From Thermomonas flagellata (lineage in GTDB: Bacteria > Pseudomonadota > Gammaproteobacteria > Xanthomonadales > Xanthomonadaceae): 48,152 nt of DNA. The notes beneath the pieces were generated by a model that worked only from the letters and a program-made list of their open reading frames with translations, did not search any database and was not told the origin of the DNA. Shown here piece by piece: positions 25,190 to 34,056 of this stretch. The stretch is taken from positions 1 to 48,152 of the forward strand of contig NZ_JAJOZK010000014.1 of the NCBI RefSeq assembly GCF_022419185.1. The letters run 5' to 3'. Position numbers and translations under genes: made by a program. Each line of letters begins with the position of its first letter. Position 1 is the stretch's first letter.

Positions 25190-25876
25190 TCAGCGCCGCA
25201 AGGCCTGCTGCTCGGCCAGGGTGAGGGCGACGTCGTTGCGCAGGTAGGCCGGCTCCGCCTGCTCCGGCGGCAGGGCCTCGCCGCGGGCGAAGGCGGCGGC
25301 GGCCAGGCGCGCCACGTCGGCCGCATGCGGCAGGGCGGCGGCCGCGGCCGCGCGCAGGCGCGCGCCCATGCGCGCGCCGAGCGCGCCGCCCGCAACCGCA
25401 AAGCCGGTACCGGCGCCGTGCCAGCCTTCGCCCGCGGGCAGGGCCACCGCCGCCGGCGCGGCCACCTGCTCCGCGGCCAGCGGCTGCAGCGCGTGCCCGT
25501 CCCACCCGAACGCGCCCAGGTAGACCTCGCCCATGCGCGCGTCGATCGCGGCCAGCCGACGCGGCCCTTCGGCCTGCAGCGCCAGCGCGGCGAGGGTGGA
25601 CACCGGCAGCAGCGGGCGCTCGAGGCCGAGCGCGAGGCCCTGCGCGATCGCCACCGCCAGGCGCACCCCGGTGAAGGCGCCCGGGCCGCGGCCGAACGCG
25701 ATCGCATCCAGCTGGCGGCGCGCCAGCCCGGCCTCGGCCAGCAGCGCCTCGGCCCACGGCAGCGCCAGCTCGGCATGCCGGCGCGGGGCGACGGCGAAGC
25801 GCTCGCGCACCTCGCCGGCGACGTACAACGCGACCGAGCAGGCCTCGGTGGCGGTTTCGAAGGCCAGCAGGTTCAT
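25190..25876 (-). CDS. tsaB: tRNA t6A37 biosynthesis protein TsaB
   Basis: 228 residues of the ASKHA fold. TsaB is the scaffold that dimerises with TsaD in the complex adding threonylcarbamoyl to A37 of ANN-decoding tRNAs. Signatures: LLAFETATEACSVAL at the N-terminus, HAELALPWAEALLAEAG, and FGRGPGAFTGVRLAVAIAQGLALG. Its ATG overlaps the upstream helicase stop (ATGA). The tsaB-yoaA (dinG-type helicase) pairing is also seen in other gammaproteobacteria. Confidence 0.95.
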   Translation of the reverse strand: MNLLAFETATEACSVALYVAGEVRERFAVAPRRHAELALPWAEALLAEAGLARRQLDAIAFGRGPGAFTGVRLAVAIAQGLALGLERPLLPVSTLAALALQAEGPRRLAAIDARMGEVYLGAFGWDGHALQPLAAEQVAAPAAVALPAGEGWHGAGTGFAVAGGALGARMGARLRAAAAAALPHAADVARLAAAAFARGEALPPEQAEPAYLRNDVALTLAEQQALRR

Positions 25877-27870
25877 GGCGCGGGATTATCGGCGAAGAAC
25901 GCCTGCACGTCGGCCAGCGCGCGGGTGCGCGGCAAGGGCGGCAGCGAGTCGAGGAAGATCCGGCCGTAGGCGCGGCCGAGCAGGCGCGGATCGCACAGCA
26001 CCAGCACGCCGCGGTCGGTCTCGCTACGGATCAGGCGGCCGGCACCCTGCTTGAGCGCGATCACCGCCTGCGGCACCTGCTCGTCGCGGAACGGGTGGCC
26101 GCCGGCGCGGCGGATCGCCTCCAGCCGCGCCTCGAACACCGGATCGTCCGGCGCGGCGAACGGCAGCTTGTCGATCACCACCACGCTCAGCGCCGCGCCG
26201 GCCACGTCCACGCCCTCGCGGAAGCTGGCGGTGCCCAGCAGCACGCCGTTGCCGGATGCGCGGAACTGCTGCAGCAGGACGTGGCGCGGCGCGCTGCCCT
26301 GCACGAACAGCGGCCACGGGCCATCGGCCAGCGCCGCGGCCGCCTCGCGCAGGGCGCGGTGCGAGGCGAACAGCAGGAACGCGCGCCCGCCGGAGGCCTC
26401 CAGCACCGGCCGCACCGCCGCCAGCACCGCCTGCCCGAAATCGGGGGCGGCCGGTTCCGGCAGCCCCGGCGGCAGGTAGCACAGCGCCTGCCGCGCCCAG
26501 TCGAACGGGCTGGGCTCGATCAGGGTGCGCGCTTCATCGATCCCCAGCCGCTGCGCCAGGTGGTCGAAGCGGCCGGCCACCGCCAGCGTCGCCGAGGTGA
26601 ACACCCACGCCGCCTGCGAGCGTTCGCGGTGCGCGCGCAGCGGGGCGGAGACGTCCAGCGGCGTGCGCTGCAGGCGGAAGCCGCGCGCGCCCAGTTCGTA
26701 CCAGTGCACGCAGTCGGCGCCGGCCAGCGGATCGGGCGCGTCCTGGGCGAGGTCCTCGGCCGCCGGGTCGCCTGCGTCCTGCAGGGCGTGGCGCCAGCGC
26801 CGCAGCCGCGCCTGCTGCGCCTGCGCGCGCACCGCGCAGGCATCCAGCGTCGGCGCCGCTTCGCGCAGCGGTGCCAGCGCCTGCGCCAGTGCGTGCAGGC
26901 TGGCGTCCAGCGTGGCCAGCGCCGGCGCCAGCCCGGCCGCCGCGTGCGCGCGCCAGGCGGTGCCGCGCTGCGGCAACCCGTCCAGCGCCGCGCGCACGTC
27001 GAGGGTCGCGCGTTCCAACGCCTGCGCCGGGGCCTGCACGGCGGCCAGCGCACCCGGCACGGCAGCGGCCTCGGCCAGCGCGTCGCGCGCCAGCTCCACC
27101 AGCGGGCGCGCACCGATGCCCTCGCCGAAGAACTGCGCGGCCAACTCCGGCAGCTGGTGCGCCTCGTCCACCACGAACGCCTGCGCGCCGGGCAGGATCT
27201 CGCCGAAGCCTTCCTGCTTCAGCGCCAGGTCGGCCAGCAGCAGGTGGTGGTTGACCACCACCAGGTCGGCCGCCTGCGCGCGCTGGCGCGCCTGCACCAC
27301 GAAGCATTCGCTCCAGAACGGGCACTCGCCGCCGAGGCAGTTGTCGGCGGTCGAGGTCACCCGCGGCAGCAGCGGCGAGTCCTCCGGCAGTCCCTCCAGT
27401 TCCGCGAGATCGCCGCTGCGGGTACGCCCGCCCCAGGCCACGATCCGCTGGAACAGCGCGGCCTGCTCGCGGCTGCCGAAGCGGCCCTCGCCGCGCGCGT
27501 GCTCCAGCCGGTAGCGGCACAGGTAGTTGGCGCGGCCTTTCAGCAGCGCGGTCTTCAGGCCCACGCCCAGGGCCTGGCGCACGCGCGGCAGGTCGCGCTG
27601 GTAGAGCTGGTCCTGCAACGCGCGGGTGCCGGTGGAGACGATGGTCTTCAGCCCCGACAGCAGCGCCGGCACCAGGTAGGCGAAGGTCTTGCCGGTGCCG
27701 GTGCCGGCCTCGGCCAGCAGCACGGCGCGCTGTTCGAACGCCTCCGCCACCGCGGCCGCCAGCCGCTGCTGCGCCGGGCGCGGGCGGTAACCCGGCAACG
27801 CCGCGGCCAGCGCCGCCTGTTCGCCGAGCGCCGCGAGGGTGGCGCGGGCCAGCCGCGACTCCGGTTCCAT
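25873..27870 (-). CDS. yoaA: DinG/YoaA-family ATP-dependent DNA helicase (Fe-S)
   Basis: 665 residues of the XPD/DinG superfamily 2 group, 5'-3' helicases with a 4Fe-4S cluster. Walker A EAGTGTGKT (55-63); four candidate cluster cysteines C118, C178, C183, C189; DEAH at 235-238; C-terminal motifs VFTSATL and LLGTASFREGVDVAG, GAGRLIRS. Resembles E. coli YoaA (which acts with HolC at stalled forks) more than DinG by gene context next to tsaB. ATG 27870 or GTG 27876; both fall just after the mrcB stop. Confidence 0.92.
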   Translation of the reverse strand: MEPESRLARATLAALGEQAALAAALPGYRPRPAQQRLAAAVAEAFEQRAVLLAEAGTGTGKTFAYLVPALLSGLKTIVSTGTRALQDQLYQRDLPRVRQALGVGLKTALLKGRANYLCRYRLEHARGEGRFGSREQAALFQRIVAWGGRTRSGDLAELEGLPEDSPLLPRVTSTADNCLGGECPFWSECFVVQARQRAQAADLVVVNHHLLLADLALKQEGFGEILPGAQAFVVDEAHQLPELAAQFFGEGIGARPLVELARDALAEAAAVPGALAAVQAPAQALERATLDVRAALDGLPQRGTAWRAHAAAGLAPALATLDASLHALAQALAPLREAAPTLDACAVRAQAQQARLRRWRHALQDAGDPAAEDLAQDAPDPLAGADCVHWYELGARGFRLQRTPLDVSAPLRAHRERSQAAWVFTSATLAVAGRFDHLAQRLGIDEARTLIEPSPFDWARQALCYLPPGLPEPAAPDFGQAVLAAVRPVLEASGGRAFLLFASHRALREAAAALADGPWPLFVQGSAPRHVLLQQFRASGNGVLLGTASFREGVDVAGAALSVVVIDKLPFAAPDDPVFEARLEAIRRAGGHPFRDEQVPQAVIALKQGAGRLIRSETDRGVLVLCDPRLLGRAYGRIFLDSLPPLPRTRALADVQAFFADNPAP

Positions 27871-27880
27871 CAGCACGCGG

Positions 27881-30340
27881 TCACGGCGTGGGCGGCGGCG
27901 GGTTCGGCGCCGGCGCGGGCGGCGGGGCCTTGGCCGGATCGCCGCCGCCGAACAGCGCGCGCAGGGCATCCCCGGCGCGCTGCAGCAGGTTGCCGCCGGC
28001 GTCCTCGCCGGCCGGGATCGGGTTGCCCTCGGCATCCAGCGGCACCGGCGCCGGGCATGGCGCGTAGGCCGGGGCGCTGCCGGCGACGAACGGGAACCGG
28101 CGCGCGCCGGGGCAGTCCGGGTCGGTGGCATGGCCGTCGATCACCGCCACCCACTGCAGGCCGTCGCCGCCGATCCGCAGCGGGCTGCTCGGCAGGCGCC
28201 GGAACAGCTCGGCCCAGACCCGCATTCCACCGGTCGCGCCGTACAGCCCGGTCGGCTGGTTCTGGTCGTTGCCGACCCAGACCACCGCCAGGTGGTCGCC
28301 GGTGTAGCCGGCGAACCAGCTGTCGCGGCTGTCGTTGCTGGTGCCGGTCTTGCCGGCCGGGGCCAGCCGCCCGAGGCCCTGCGCCAGCAGCGCGCGCGCG
28401 GTCCCGGCGGTCACCACGTACTGCAGCGCCGCGCCGACCAGGCGCGCGGCGACCGCATCGCCCGCCTGCGCCGGCGGCGCCGGCTGGTCGTAGCGGCGGA
28501 TCGCCCGCCCCTGCGGATCGAGCACCCCGCGCACCGCGTGCAGCGGCTGCACCTGGCCGTCGGCAGCGAGGAACTGGTACAGCTGCGCCATCGCGTACGG
28601 GCTCTGGTCGGTGGCGCCGAGGATCAGCGCCGGCTGCGCCTCCACCTGCAACCCGGCGAGGGTGCGCAGCAGCTGCGCCAGGCGCGCCACCCCGACTTGC
28701 ATGCCCAGGCGCACGGTGGCCTGGTTGTAGCTCTGCGCCAGGGCGTCGATCAGGGGAACGGTGCCGTGGCTGCGGCCGTCGGAATTGCCCGGGGTCCAAC
28801 GCCGGCCGCCGCCCAGCGGTACCGTCACCGGCTCGTCGCTGATCGGGCTGGCGAGCGTCCACTGCGCCGGCTGCGCCAGCGCCAGCAGGTACACGAACGG
28901 CTTGAGCAGCGAGCCGACCGGGCGGCGCGCCTCGACCGCGCGGTTGAAGCCGGGCTCGGCGACCTCGCGGCTGCCGACCACCGCCAGCACGTCGCCGTTG
29001 TGGGCGTCGGTCAGCACCAGCCCGGCCTGCAGCGGCGGCCGCCCGCGCGTCTGCAGGGCATCCAGGGTGCGCACCACCGCGCCCTCGGCATAGGCCTGGG
29101 CGGACGGCGCCATCCCGGTCATCACCGCCAGCCCGGCGCCGGAGATGGAGTCGGCCGGGTAGTCGCGCGCCAGCTGCCGGCGCACCAGGTCCACGTAGGC
29201 CGGGAAGCGGTTGGCGGCGAGGTTGCCGGGCCCGCGGGTCACCTCCAGCGGCGCCGCGCGCGCGCGCCGGTATTCGGCCGCGTCGATCAGGCCGGTCTCG
29301 TGCATCTGCGCCAGCACCACGTTGCGGCGCTCCAGCGCGCGCTCCGGGTTGCGCCGCGGGTTGTACCAGGACGGCCCCTTCACCATCCCGATCAGCAGCG
29401 CGATCTGCTCGGTGCTGAGGTCCTTGAGGTCCTTGCCGAACCAGAACTCGGAGGCCGCCGCCACCCCGCGGATCGACTGCGCGCCGCGCTGGCCGAGGTC
29501 CACCTGGTTGAGGTAGGCCTCGAGGATGGTGCGCTTGTCGTAGCGCGCCTCCAGCAGCAGGGCGAACAGGATCTCCTTGAACTTGCGGCGCAGGGTCTGC
29601 TCCCTGCCGATCCCGAGCAGGCCGCTGCGCGCCAGCTGCTGGGTCAGGGTGCTGCCGCCCTGGCGGGTGTCGCCGCCGGAGGCCGCGGTGACGAACACCG
29701 CGCGCAGCATGCCGCTGAGGTCGATCCCGATGTGGTGGTTGAAGTCGCGGTCCTCGACTGCCTGCAGGCCGGTGATCAGCAACTCCGGCACTTCCTCCAG
29801 CCGCACCAGCCGGCGCTCCTCCTGGCTTTGCCCGTACAGGGTCGCGATCCGCGCCGGATCCATGCGCGCGCTGCGCAGCCAGCGCCGGCCGGGCACGTCG
29901 CGGATGCTCTGCACGCGGTCGCCGCTCAGCACGACCTCCAGCTGCGACGGCAGCACCCGGCCATCCACGTCGGTGAAGCCGCGGCTGGCGATCCGCCAGC
30001 GCGCGCCGTCGCGCAGGTAAGTCCCAGGGCGGTAGCCGTCGCCGGGCTGGTAGGCAGCGGCGTCCAGCTCGGTCTTGAGGGTGGCCGCGTCCAGCGGCAG
30101 GCCGGCGCGCAGCACCAGCGGGCGCGCGTACACCCGGGTCGGCACCTGCCAGCGCAGCTTGCCGAAGCGCTCGCCGACCTGGTGGTTGAGGTAGAGCACG
30201 TACGGCACCAGGAAGCCGAGCGCCAGCGCGGCCGCGGCGAGCGCCCAGGTCAGCAGGCGCCGGCGCCAGGACGGGCGGTCGCCGCGGGGGTCCTCGCCGG
30301 CCGCGCCGGGGGCGGCGTCGTCGTCCTGGATGCGGGGCAT
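27881..30340 (-). CDS. mrcB: Bifunctional penicillin-binding protein 1B
   Basis: 819 residues. Peptidoglycan glycosyltransferase/transpeptidase anchored by one membrane helix (about 29-50). UB2H-like region to ~150, GT51 domain with catalytic E197 in VEDRDFNHHIGID and the RQGGSTLTQQLAR motif, linker, then transpeptidase with S477-x-x-K480 (GSLLKP), SYN at 537-539 and K664-T-G-T. The C-terminus is a Pro/Ala-rich tail after ~790. Length and UB2H fit PBP1b. First gene of the mrcB-yoaA-tsaB set. No lpoB homologue seen nearby. Confidence 0.95.
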   Translation of the reverse strand: MPRIQDDDAAPGAAGEDPRGDRPSWRRRLLTWALAAAALALGFLVPYVLYLNHQVGERFGKLRWQVPTRVYARPLVLRAGLPLDAATLKTELDAAAYQPGDGYRPGTYLRDGARWRIASRGFTDVDGRVLPSQLEVVLSGDRVQSIRDVPGRRWLRSARMDPARIATLYGQSQEERRLVRLEEVPELLITGLQAVEDRDFNHHIGIDLSGMLRAVFVTAASGGDTRQGGSTLTQQLARSGLLGIGREQTLRRKFKEILFALLLEARYDKRTILEAYLNQVDLGQRGAQSIRGVAAASEFWFGKDLKDLSTEQIALLIGMVKGPSWYNPRRNPERALERRNVVLAQMHETGLIDAAEYRRARAAPLEVTRGPGNLAANRFPAYVDLVRRQLARDYPADSISGAGLAVMTGMAPSAQAYAEGAVVRTLDALQTRGRPPLQAGLVLTDAHNGDVLAVVGSREVAEPGFNRAVEARRPVGSLLKPFVYLLALAQPAQWTLASPISDEPVTVPLGGGRRWTPGNSDGRSHGTVPLIDALAQSYNQATVRLGMQVGVARLAQLLRTLAGLQVEAQPALILGATDQSPYAMAQLYQFLAADGQVQPLHAVRGVLDPQGRAIRRYDQPAPPAQAGDAVAARLVGAALQYVVTAGTARALLAQGLGRLAPAGKTGTSNDSRDSWFAGYTGDHLAVVWVGNDQNQPTGLYGATGGMRVWAELFRRLPSSPLRIGGDGLQWVAVIDGHATDPDCPGARRFPFVAGSAPAYAPCPAPVPLDAEGNPIPAGEDAGGNLLQRAGDALRALFGGGDPAKAPPPAPAPNPPPPTP

Positions 30341-30370
30341 GGGCGGGCTGGCGGGTCCGGCGCGGGATGC

Positions 30371-30376
30371 GACAAT
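30371..30376 (+). promoter_or_regulatory. Possible -10 element for the glycosyltransferase gene
   Basis: GACAAT followed by GCG, in the 116-nt gap between divergent mrcB and the glycosyltransferase gene, about 80 nt before the latter's ATG. It matches the TAnnAT-GC pattern seen in other gaps of this window. No clear -35. Confidence 0.3.
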
Positions 30377-30456
30377 GCGATGGCCGGGCAGTCTAGCGCA
30401 GGCCGCCGCGCGGGCCGCCGGCGCCCGTCCCGATCTTTCAGCCGGAGTTGCCCTGC

Positions 30457-32550
30457 ATGTCCTTCGCCGCGGATGCGCGTTTCTGGTGGGCGCGCATGCG
30501 GGGGCTGTGGCGGCGCGGCTGGGCCAGCCTGCGCACGCGCGGGCTGCGCGCCAGCCTGGTGCGCCTGCGCCGGCTGTGGCGTCCGCCGCTGCGCGCGCCG
30601 CTGGCGCTGGTGCTGCCGCCCGCGGACGCGTTCGCGCCGTTCGCCCTGCCCACCTCCGATGCGCCGCGCGCCAGCCTGGTGATCCCGGTGCACGGCGGCT
30701 TTGCGCACACCCTGCGCTGCCTGCGCGCGCTCGCCGCGCATCCGCCGGCGACGCCGTTCGAGGTGATCATGGTGGACGATGCCTCGCCGGACGACACCCT
30801 GGCGCAGCTGCGCCGGATCGACGGCCTGCGCGTGCACGCGCGCACCGCCAACGGCGGCTTCATCGCCGCCTGCAACGACGGCGCCCGGCTCGCGCGCGGC
30901 GAGTTCTTGGTGCTCTTGAACAACGACACCGTGCCGCAGCCGGGCTGGCTGGAGGCGCTGCTTCGCACCTTCGCGGACCAGCCGGCGGCGGGGCTGGTCG
31001 GCGCGCGACTGGTGTACCCCGACGGCCGCCTGCAGGAAGCGGGCGGGGTGGTGTTCGCCGACGGCTCGGCGTGGAACTACGGGCGCGGCGAGGACCCGCA
31101 GGACTGCCGCTTCGCCTACCTGCGCGACGCCGATTACCTCAGCGGCGCGGCGATCGCGCTGCCCAGCGCGCTGTTCCGCCGGCTGGGCGGGCTGGACCTG
31201 CGCTATGCGCCGGCCTATTACGAGGACACCGACCTGGCCTTCGCGGTGCGCGCGGCCGGCCTGCGGGTGCTGTACCAGCCGGAAGCGACCGTGGTGCATG
31301 TGGAAGGGGCCACCGCCGGCACCGACCCCGGCGCCGGCGCCAAGGCCGCGCAGGTGCGCAACCGCGCGGTGTTCGCGGCCAAATGGGCGCAGGCGCTGGC
31401 GCAGCAGCCGGCGCCCGACACCCTGCCGACCCCAGCGCTGCTGCACGCGCGGCAGCCGCAGGTGCTGCTGATCGATGCCCTGACCCCGCGCCCGGACCGC
31501 GACTCCGGCTCGCTGCGGCTGGCCAACCTGATCGCCCTGCTGCAGGAAGAAGGCGCGCACGTGGTGTTCTGGCCGGCCAACCGCCGCGCCGACGGCGACT
31601 ACACCCGCGCCCTGCAGCGGCAGGGCGTGGAGTGCTGGCATGCGCCGTGGGCGCCGCGCCTGCCGGCCTGGCTGCGCCGCCACGGCGCGCGCTTCGCCAG
31701 CGTGCTGGTCAGCCGCCACTACGTCGCCGCCGAGTGCCTGCCGCTGCTGCGCCGGCATGCGCCGCAGGCGCGGCTGCTGTTCGACACCGTGGACCTGCAT
31801 TTCCTGCGCGAGCAGCGCCAGGCGGACCTGGCCGGCGATGCCGCCGCGCGGCGGGCGGCCGCGCGCACCCGCCGCCAGGAGCTGGCGCTCGCCCAGCAGG
31901 CCGACACCACCCTGGTGGTCAGCAGCGCCGAGCGCGACCTGCTGCAACGCCTGCTGCCCGCGGCCGACGTGCAGGTGCTGTCCAACCTGCATCGGCTGCC
32001 GCCGCCCGGCCCGGGCCCGCAGGCGCGGCGCGACCTGCTGTTCGTCGGCGGCTTCGGGCATCCGCCGAACGTGGATGCGGTGCGCTGGTTCGTCGAGGCG
32101 GTGTTCCCGCGGGTGCGCGCGGCACTGCCGGAAGTCACGTTCCACTGCATCGGCGGCGACGTACCGCCGGCGATCGCGGCGCTGGCCGCGCAGCCCGGCG
32201 TGCGCATCCACGGCCATGTCCCCGACCTGCAGCCCTGGCTGGACGGCTGCCGGGTGGCGGTGGCGCCGCTGCGGGCCGGCGCCGGGGTCAAGGGCAAGGT
32301 CAACCAGGCCATGGCGCACGGCCTGCCAGTGGTGGCGACCCCGCTGGCGGCCGAGGGCATGCACCTGCGCGACGGCGAGGACGTGCTGCTGGCGGCCGAT
32401 GCCGAGGCCTTCGCCGCGGCCATCGTCCGCCTCTACCGCGACCCCGGGCTGTGGCAGCAGCTGGCCGCCAACGGGCGCGCCAACGTGGCCCGGCATTTCT
32501 CGCTGGACGCCGCGCGCCCGCTGGTGCGCGCGCTGTTCCTCGGGCGCTGA
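30457..32550 (+). CDS. Fused GT2-GT4 glycosyltransferase
   Basis: 697 residues. After an Arg-rich ~70-residue head comes a GT2 (GT-A) domain (about 70-300): SLVIPVHGG, the nucleotide-binding VDDASPD, NGGFIAACNDG, LNNDT (the DxD-type metal site) and YYEDTDLAFAVRAAG. A second domain (about 330-690) is GT-B: LFDTVDLHFLREQ, VVSSAERDLL, LFVGGFGHPPNVDAVRWFVE, and PLRAGAGVKGKVNQAMAHGLPVV, typical of GT4 enzymes. Probably makes a surface polysaccharide using two sequential transfers. Monocistronic, not in a recognisable polysaccharide cluster. ATG 30457 has GGAG upstream. Confidence 0.87.
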   Translation: MSFAADARFWWARMRGLWRRGWASLRTRGLRASLVRLRRLWRPPLRAPLALVLPPADAFAPFALPTSDAPRASLVIPVHGGFAHTLRCLRALAAHPPATPFEVIMVDDASPDDTLAQLRRIDGLRVHARTANGGFIAACNDGARLARGEFLVLLNNDTVPQPGWLEALLRTFADQPAAGLVGARLVYPDGRLQEAGGVVFADGSAWNYGRGEDPQDCRFAYLRDADYLSGAAIALPSALFRRLGGLDLRYAPAYYEDTDLAFAVRAAGLRVLYQPEATVVHVEGATAGTDPGAGAKAAQVRNRAVFAAKWAQALAQQPAPDTLPTPALLHARQPQVLLIDALTPRPDRDSGSLRLANLIALLQEEGAHVVFWPANRRADGDYTRALQRQGVECWHAPWAPRLPAWLRRHGARFASVLVSRHYVAAECLPLLRRHAPQARLLFDTVDLHFLREQRQADLAGDAAARRAAARTRRQELALAQQADTTLVVSSAERDLLQRLLPAADVQVLSNLHRLPPPGPGPQARRDLLFVGGFGHPPNVDAVRWFVEAVFPRVRAALPEVTFHCIGGDVPPAIAALAAQPGVRIHGHVPDLQPWLDGCRVAVAPLRAGAGVKGKVNQAMAHGLPVVATPLAAEGMHLRDGEDVLLAADAEAFAAAIVRLYRDPGLWQQLAANGRANVARHFSLDAARPLVRALFLGR

Positions 32551-32560
32551 GGCTCAGCGC
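32544..32560. terminator. Hairpin at the glycosyltransferase / TPR-like gene junction
   Basis: GCGCTGAG (32544-32551) and CTCAGCGC (32553-32560) are exact complements; the arms contain the stop codons of both convergent genes (32548-32550 plus; 32554-32556 minus). No T-tract. Confidence 0.45.
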
Positions 32561-34053
32561 TCGGCCGGGCGGGCGCGGCGCAGGCGCTGCGCCAGCGCCT
32601 CCAGCCCGGGGGCCTGCGGGTCGAGCGCGGCGGCGTGCGCCCATGCCTGCTGCGCGCGTTCCAGCTCGCCGGCCTGCAGGCGCTCGTCGGCGACCGCCAG
32701 CCAGCGCTCGGCCAGCGCCTGCGCCGCGGCGGCGAGCGCCGCGTGCGCGCGCGGATCGGCCTGCCGCCAGGCGTCGAGGCAGGTCTCGGCCTGGGCCAGG
32801 CGATTGTCGCGCAGGGCCTGCGCCTGGCAGTGGCGCGCGGCCGGCCCGAGCGCGTGCAGCGCGGCGGCCACCGCCGGGTCCGCCGGCGCCAGCGCACGCG
32901 CGGCGCGCAGCCGGTCCCAGGCGCTCTCGCCGGGCGGGGTCAGCCAGTCGCCGCGCGCCTGCGCGCGCGCGGCCTGCTGCAGCAGCTGGCGGACGCGGGC
33001 ACGGCTGCGGTGGTCGAGCGGCGCCGGCACGGCCACCGCCGGCGGCGCCGCCAGCCGCGCGGCCTCCCCGCGCAGGCGCGGATCCGCCGCGCCGGCCAGC
33101 GCTTCGGCCTGCTGTAGCAGCCCGCGCGCCGCCGCGGCATTGCCATGCGCAGCGGCGCGCTGGACGCGCACCAGCAGGGCATCCACCAGGGCGCCGCGGC
33201 ATTCGGCCGGCTCCGCCTCCGGTACGTCGCGGCGCAATGCCAGGCACTGCGCGCTGGCCGCCACCAGGTGCCGGCGCACGAGCGCACGCCGCAACGCCTG
33301 CTGGCGATGCTCGAGCGCGCGCGCCAGCCCCGCGCGCAGCGCCGGCAGGTCCGGGTGCCCGGGATCAAAGGCCTCGGCGCGCCGGATCCGCGCCGCCACT
33401 GCGGCGACATTGCCCGCGGCCAGCGCCGCCTGCGCCGGCTGCAGCAGCTGCGCCAGCGCGTCCTCGCGGCCCTCGGCCGCGGCCAGGTTGCGCGGTGCCA
33501 GCGCGAGCACCTGCTGGTACAGCGGCAGCGCGGCCTGCGGCCCGTCGTCGAGGTGTCCGGCGCGCTGCGCCGCCTGCGCCTGCGCCAGCAGGGCGGGAAT
33601 GTCCGCCTGCGCGGCGCGCCGCGCCTGCCAGCGCGCCTGCACCCGCGCGATCTCGGCCTGCGGCGCCTGCAGCGCCTGCGCCAGCTGCAGGTCCGCGGCC
33701 ACCGCGTCCTCGCGCCCGGCGTCCAGCGCCGCCTGCGCACGCGCCAGCGCCGCGCGCGCGACCTTCGCCAGCCCCGCGCGCGCCGCACGCTGGTCCGGGT
33801 CCAGCGCCAGCGCCGCCTCGTACAGTTCGCGCGCGCCGCTGCCGTCCGCCGCGCTCAGGCGGCCGGCCGCAAGCGCGCGCTCCGCCCGCAGCCGCAGCTG
33901 CTCGGCGCGCGGCTGCGGCCACAGCCACTCGCCCAGCGGCTGCCGCCACGCCAGCAGCAGCGCGCCGGCCAGCAGTACGCCGCCCGCGATCGCCAGCCCG
34001 CGCCGCCAGGCGGCCGGCAGTACACGCAGCGACGCGAACTGGCGCGCGCGCAT
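32554..34053 (-). CDS. Membrane-anchored TPR-like protein of unknown function
   Basis: 499 residues. One membrane helix (about 19-36) after a short basic N-terminus, then an almost entirely alpha-helical Ala/Arg/Leu-rich region with TPR-like pairs (GSGARELYEAALALDPDQRAARAGLAKV, ALPLYQQVLALAPRNLAAAEG, GELERAQQAWAHAAALDPQAP). Likely a periplasmic protein-interaction scaffold. Directly follows relA with a 3-nt gap, so co-transcribed with it. No enzymatic motif seen. Confidence 0.8.
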   Translation of the reverse strand: MRARQFASLRVLPAAWRRGLAIAGGVLLAGALLLAWRQPLGEWLWPQPRAEQLRLRAERALAAGRLSAADGSGARELYEAALALDPDQRAARAGLAKVARAALARAQAALDAGREDAVAADLQLAQALQAPQAEIARVQARWQARRAAQADIPALLAQAQAAQRAGHLDDGPQAALPLYQQVLALAPRNLAAAEGREDALAQLLQPAQAALAAGNVAAVAARIRRAEAFDPGHPDLPALRAGLARALEHRQQALRRALVRRHLVAASAQCLALRRDVPEAEPAECRGALVDALLVRVQRAAAHGNAAAARGLLQQAEALAGAADPRLRGEAARLAAPPAVAVPAPLDHRSRARVRQLLQQAARAQARGDWLTPPGESAWDRLRAARALAPADPAVAAALHALGPAARHCQAQALRDNRLAQAETCLDAWRQADPRAHAALAAAAQALAERWLAVADERLQAGELERAQQAWAHAAALDPQAPGLEALAQRLRRARPAER

Positions 34054-34056
34054 GGC

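Noticed and set aside
25885-25890. GATAAT before the tsaB start as a leaderless promoter
   Set aside because: These bases are codons of the helicase C-terminus (Asp-Asn), and tsaB overlaps the helicase stop by ATGA, so translational coupling explains the start.
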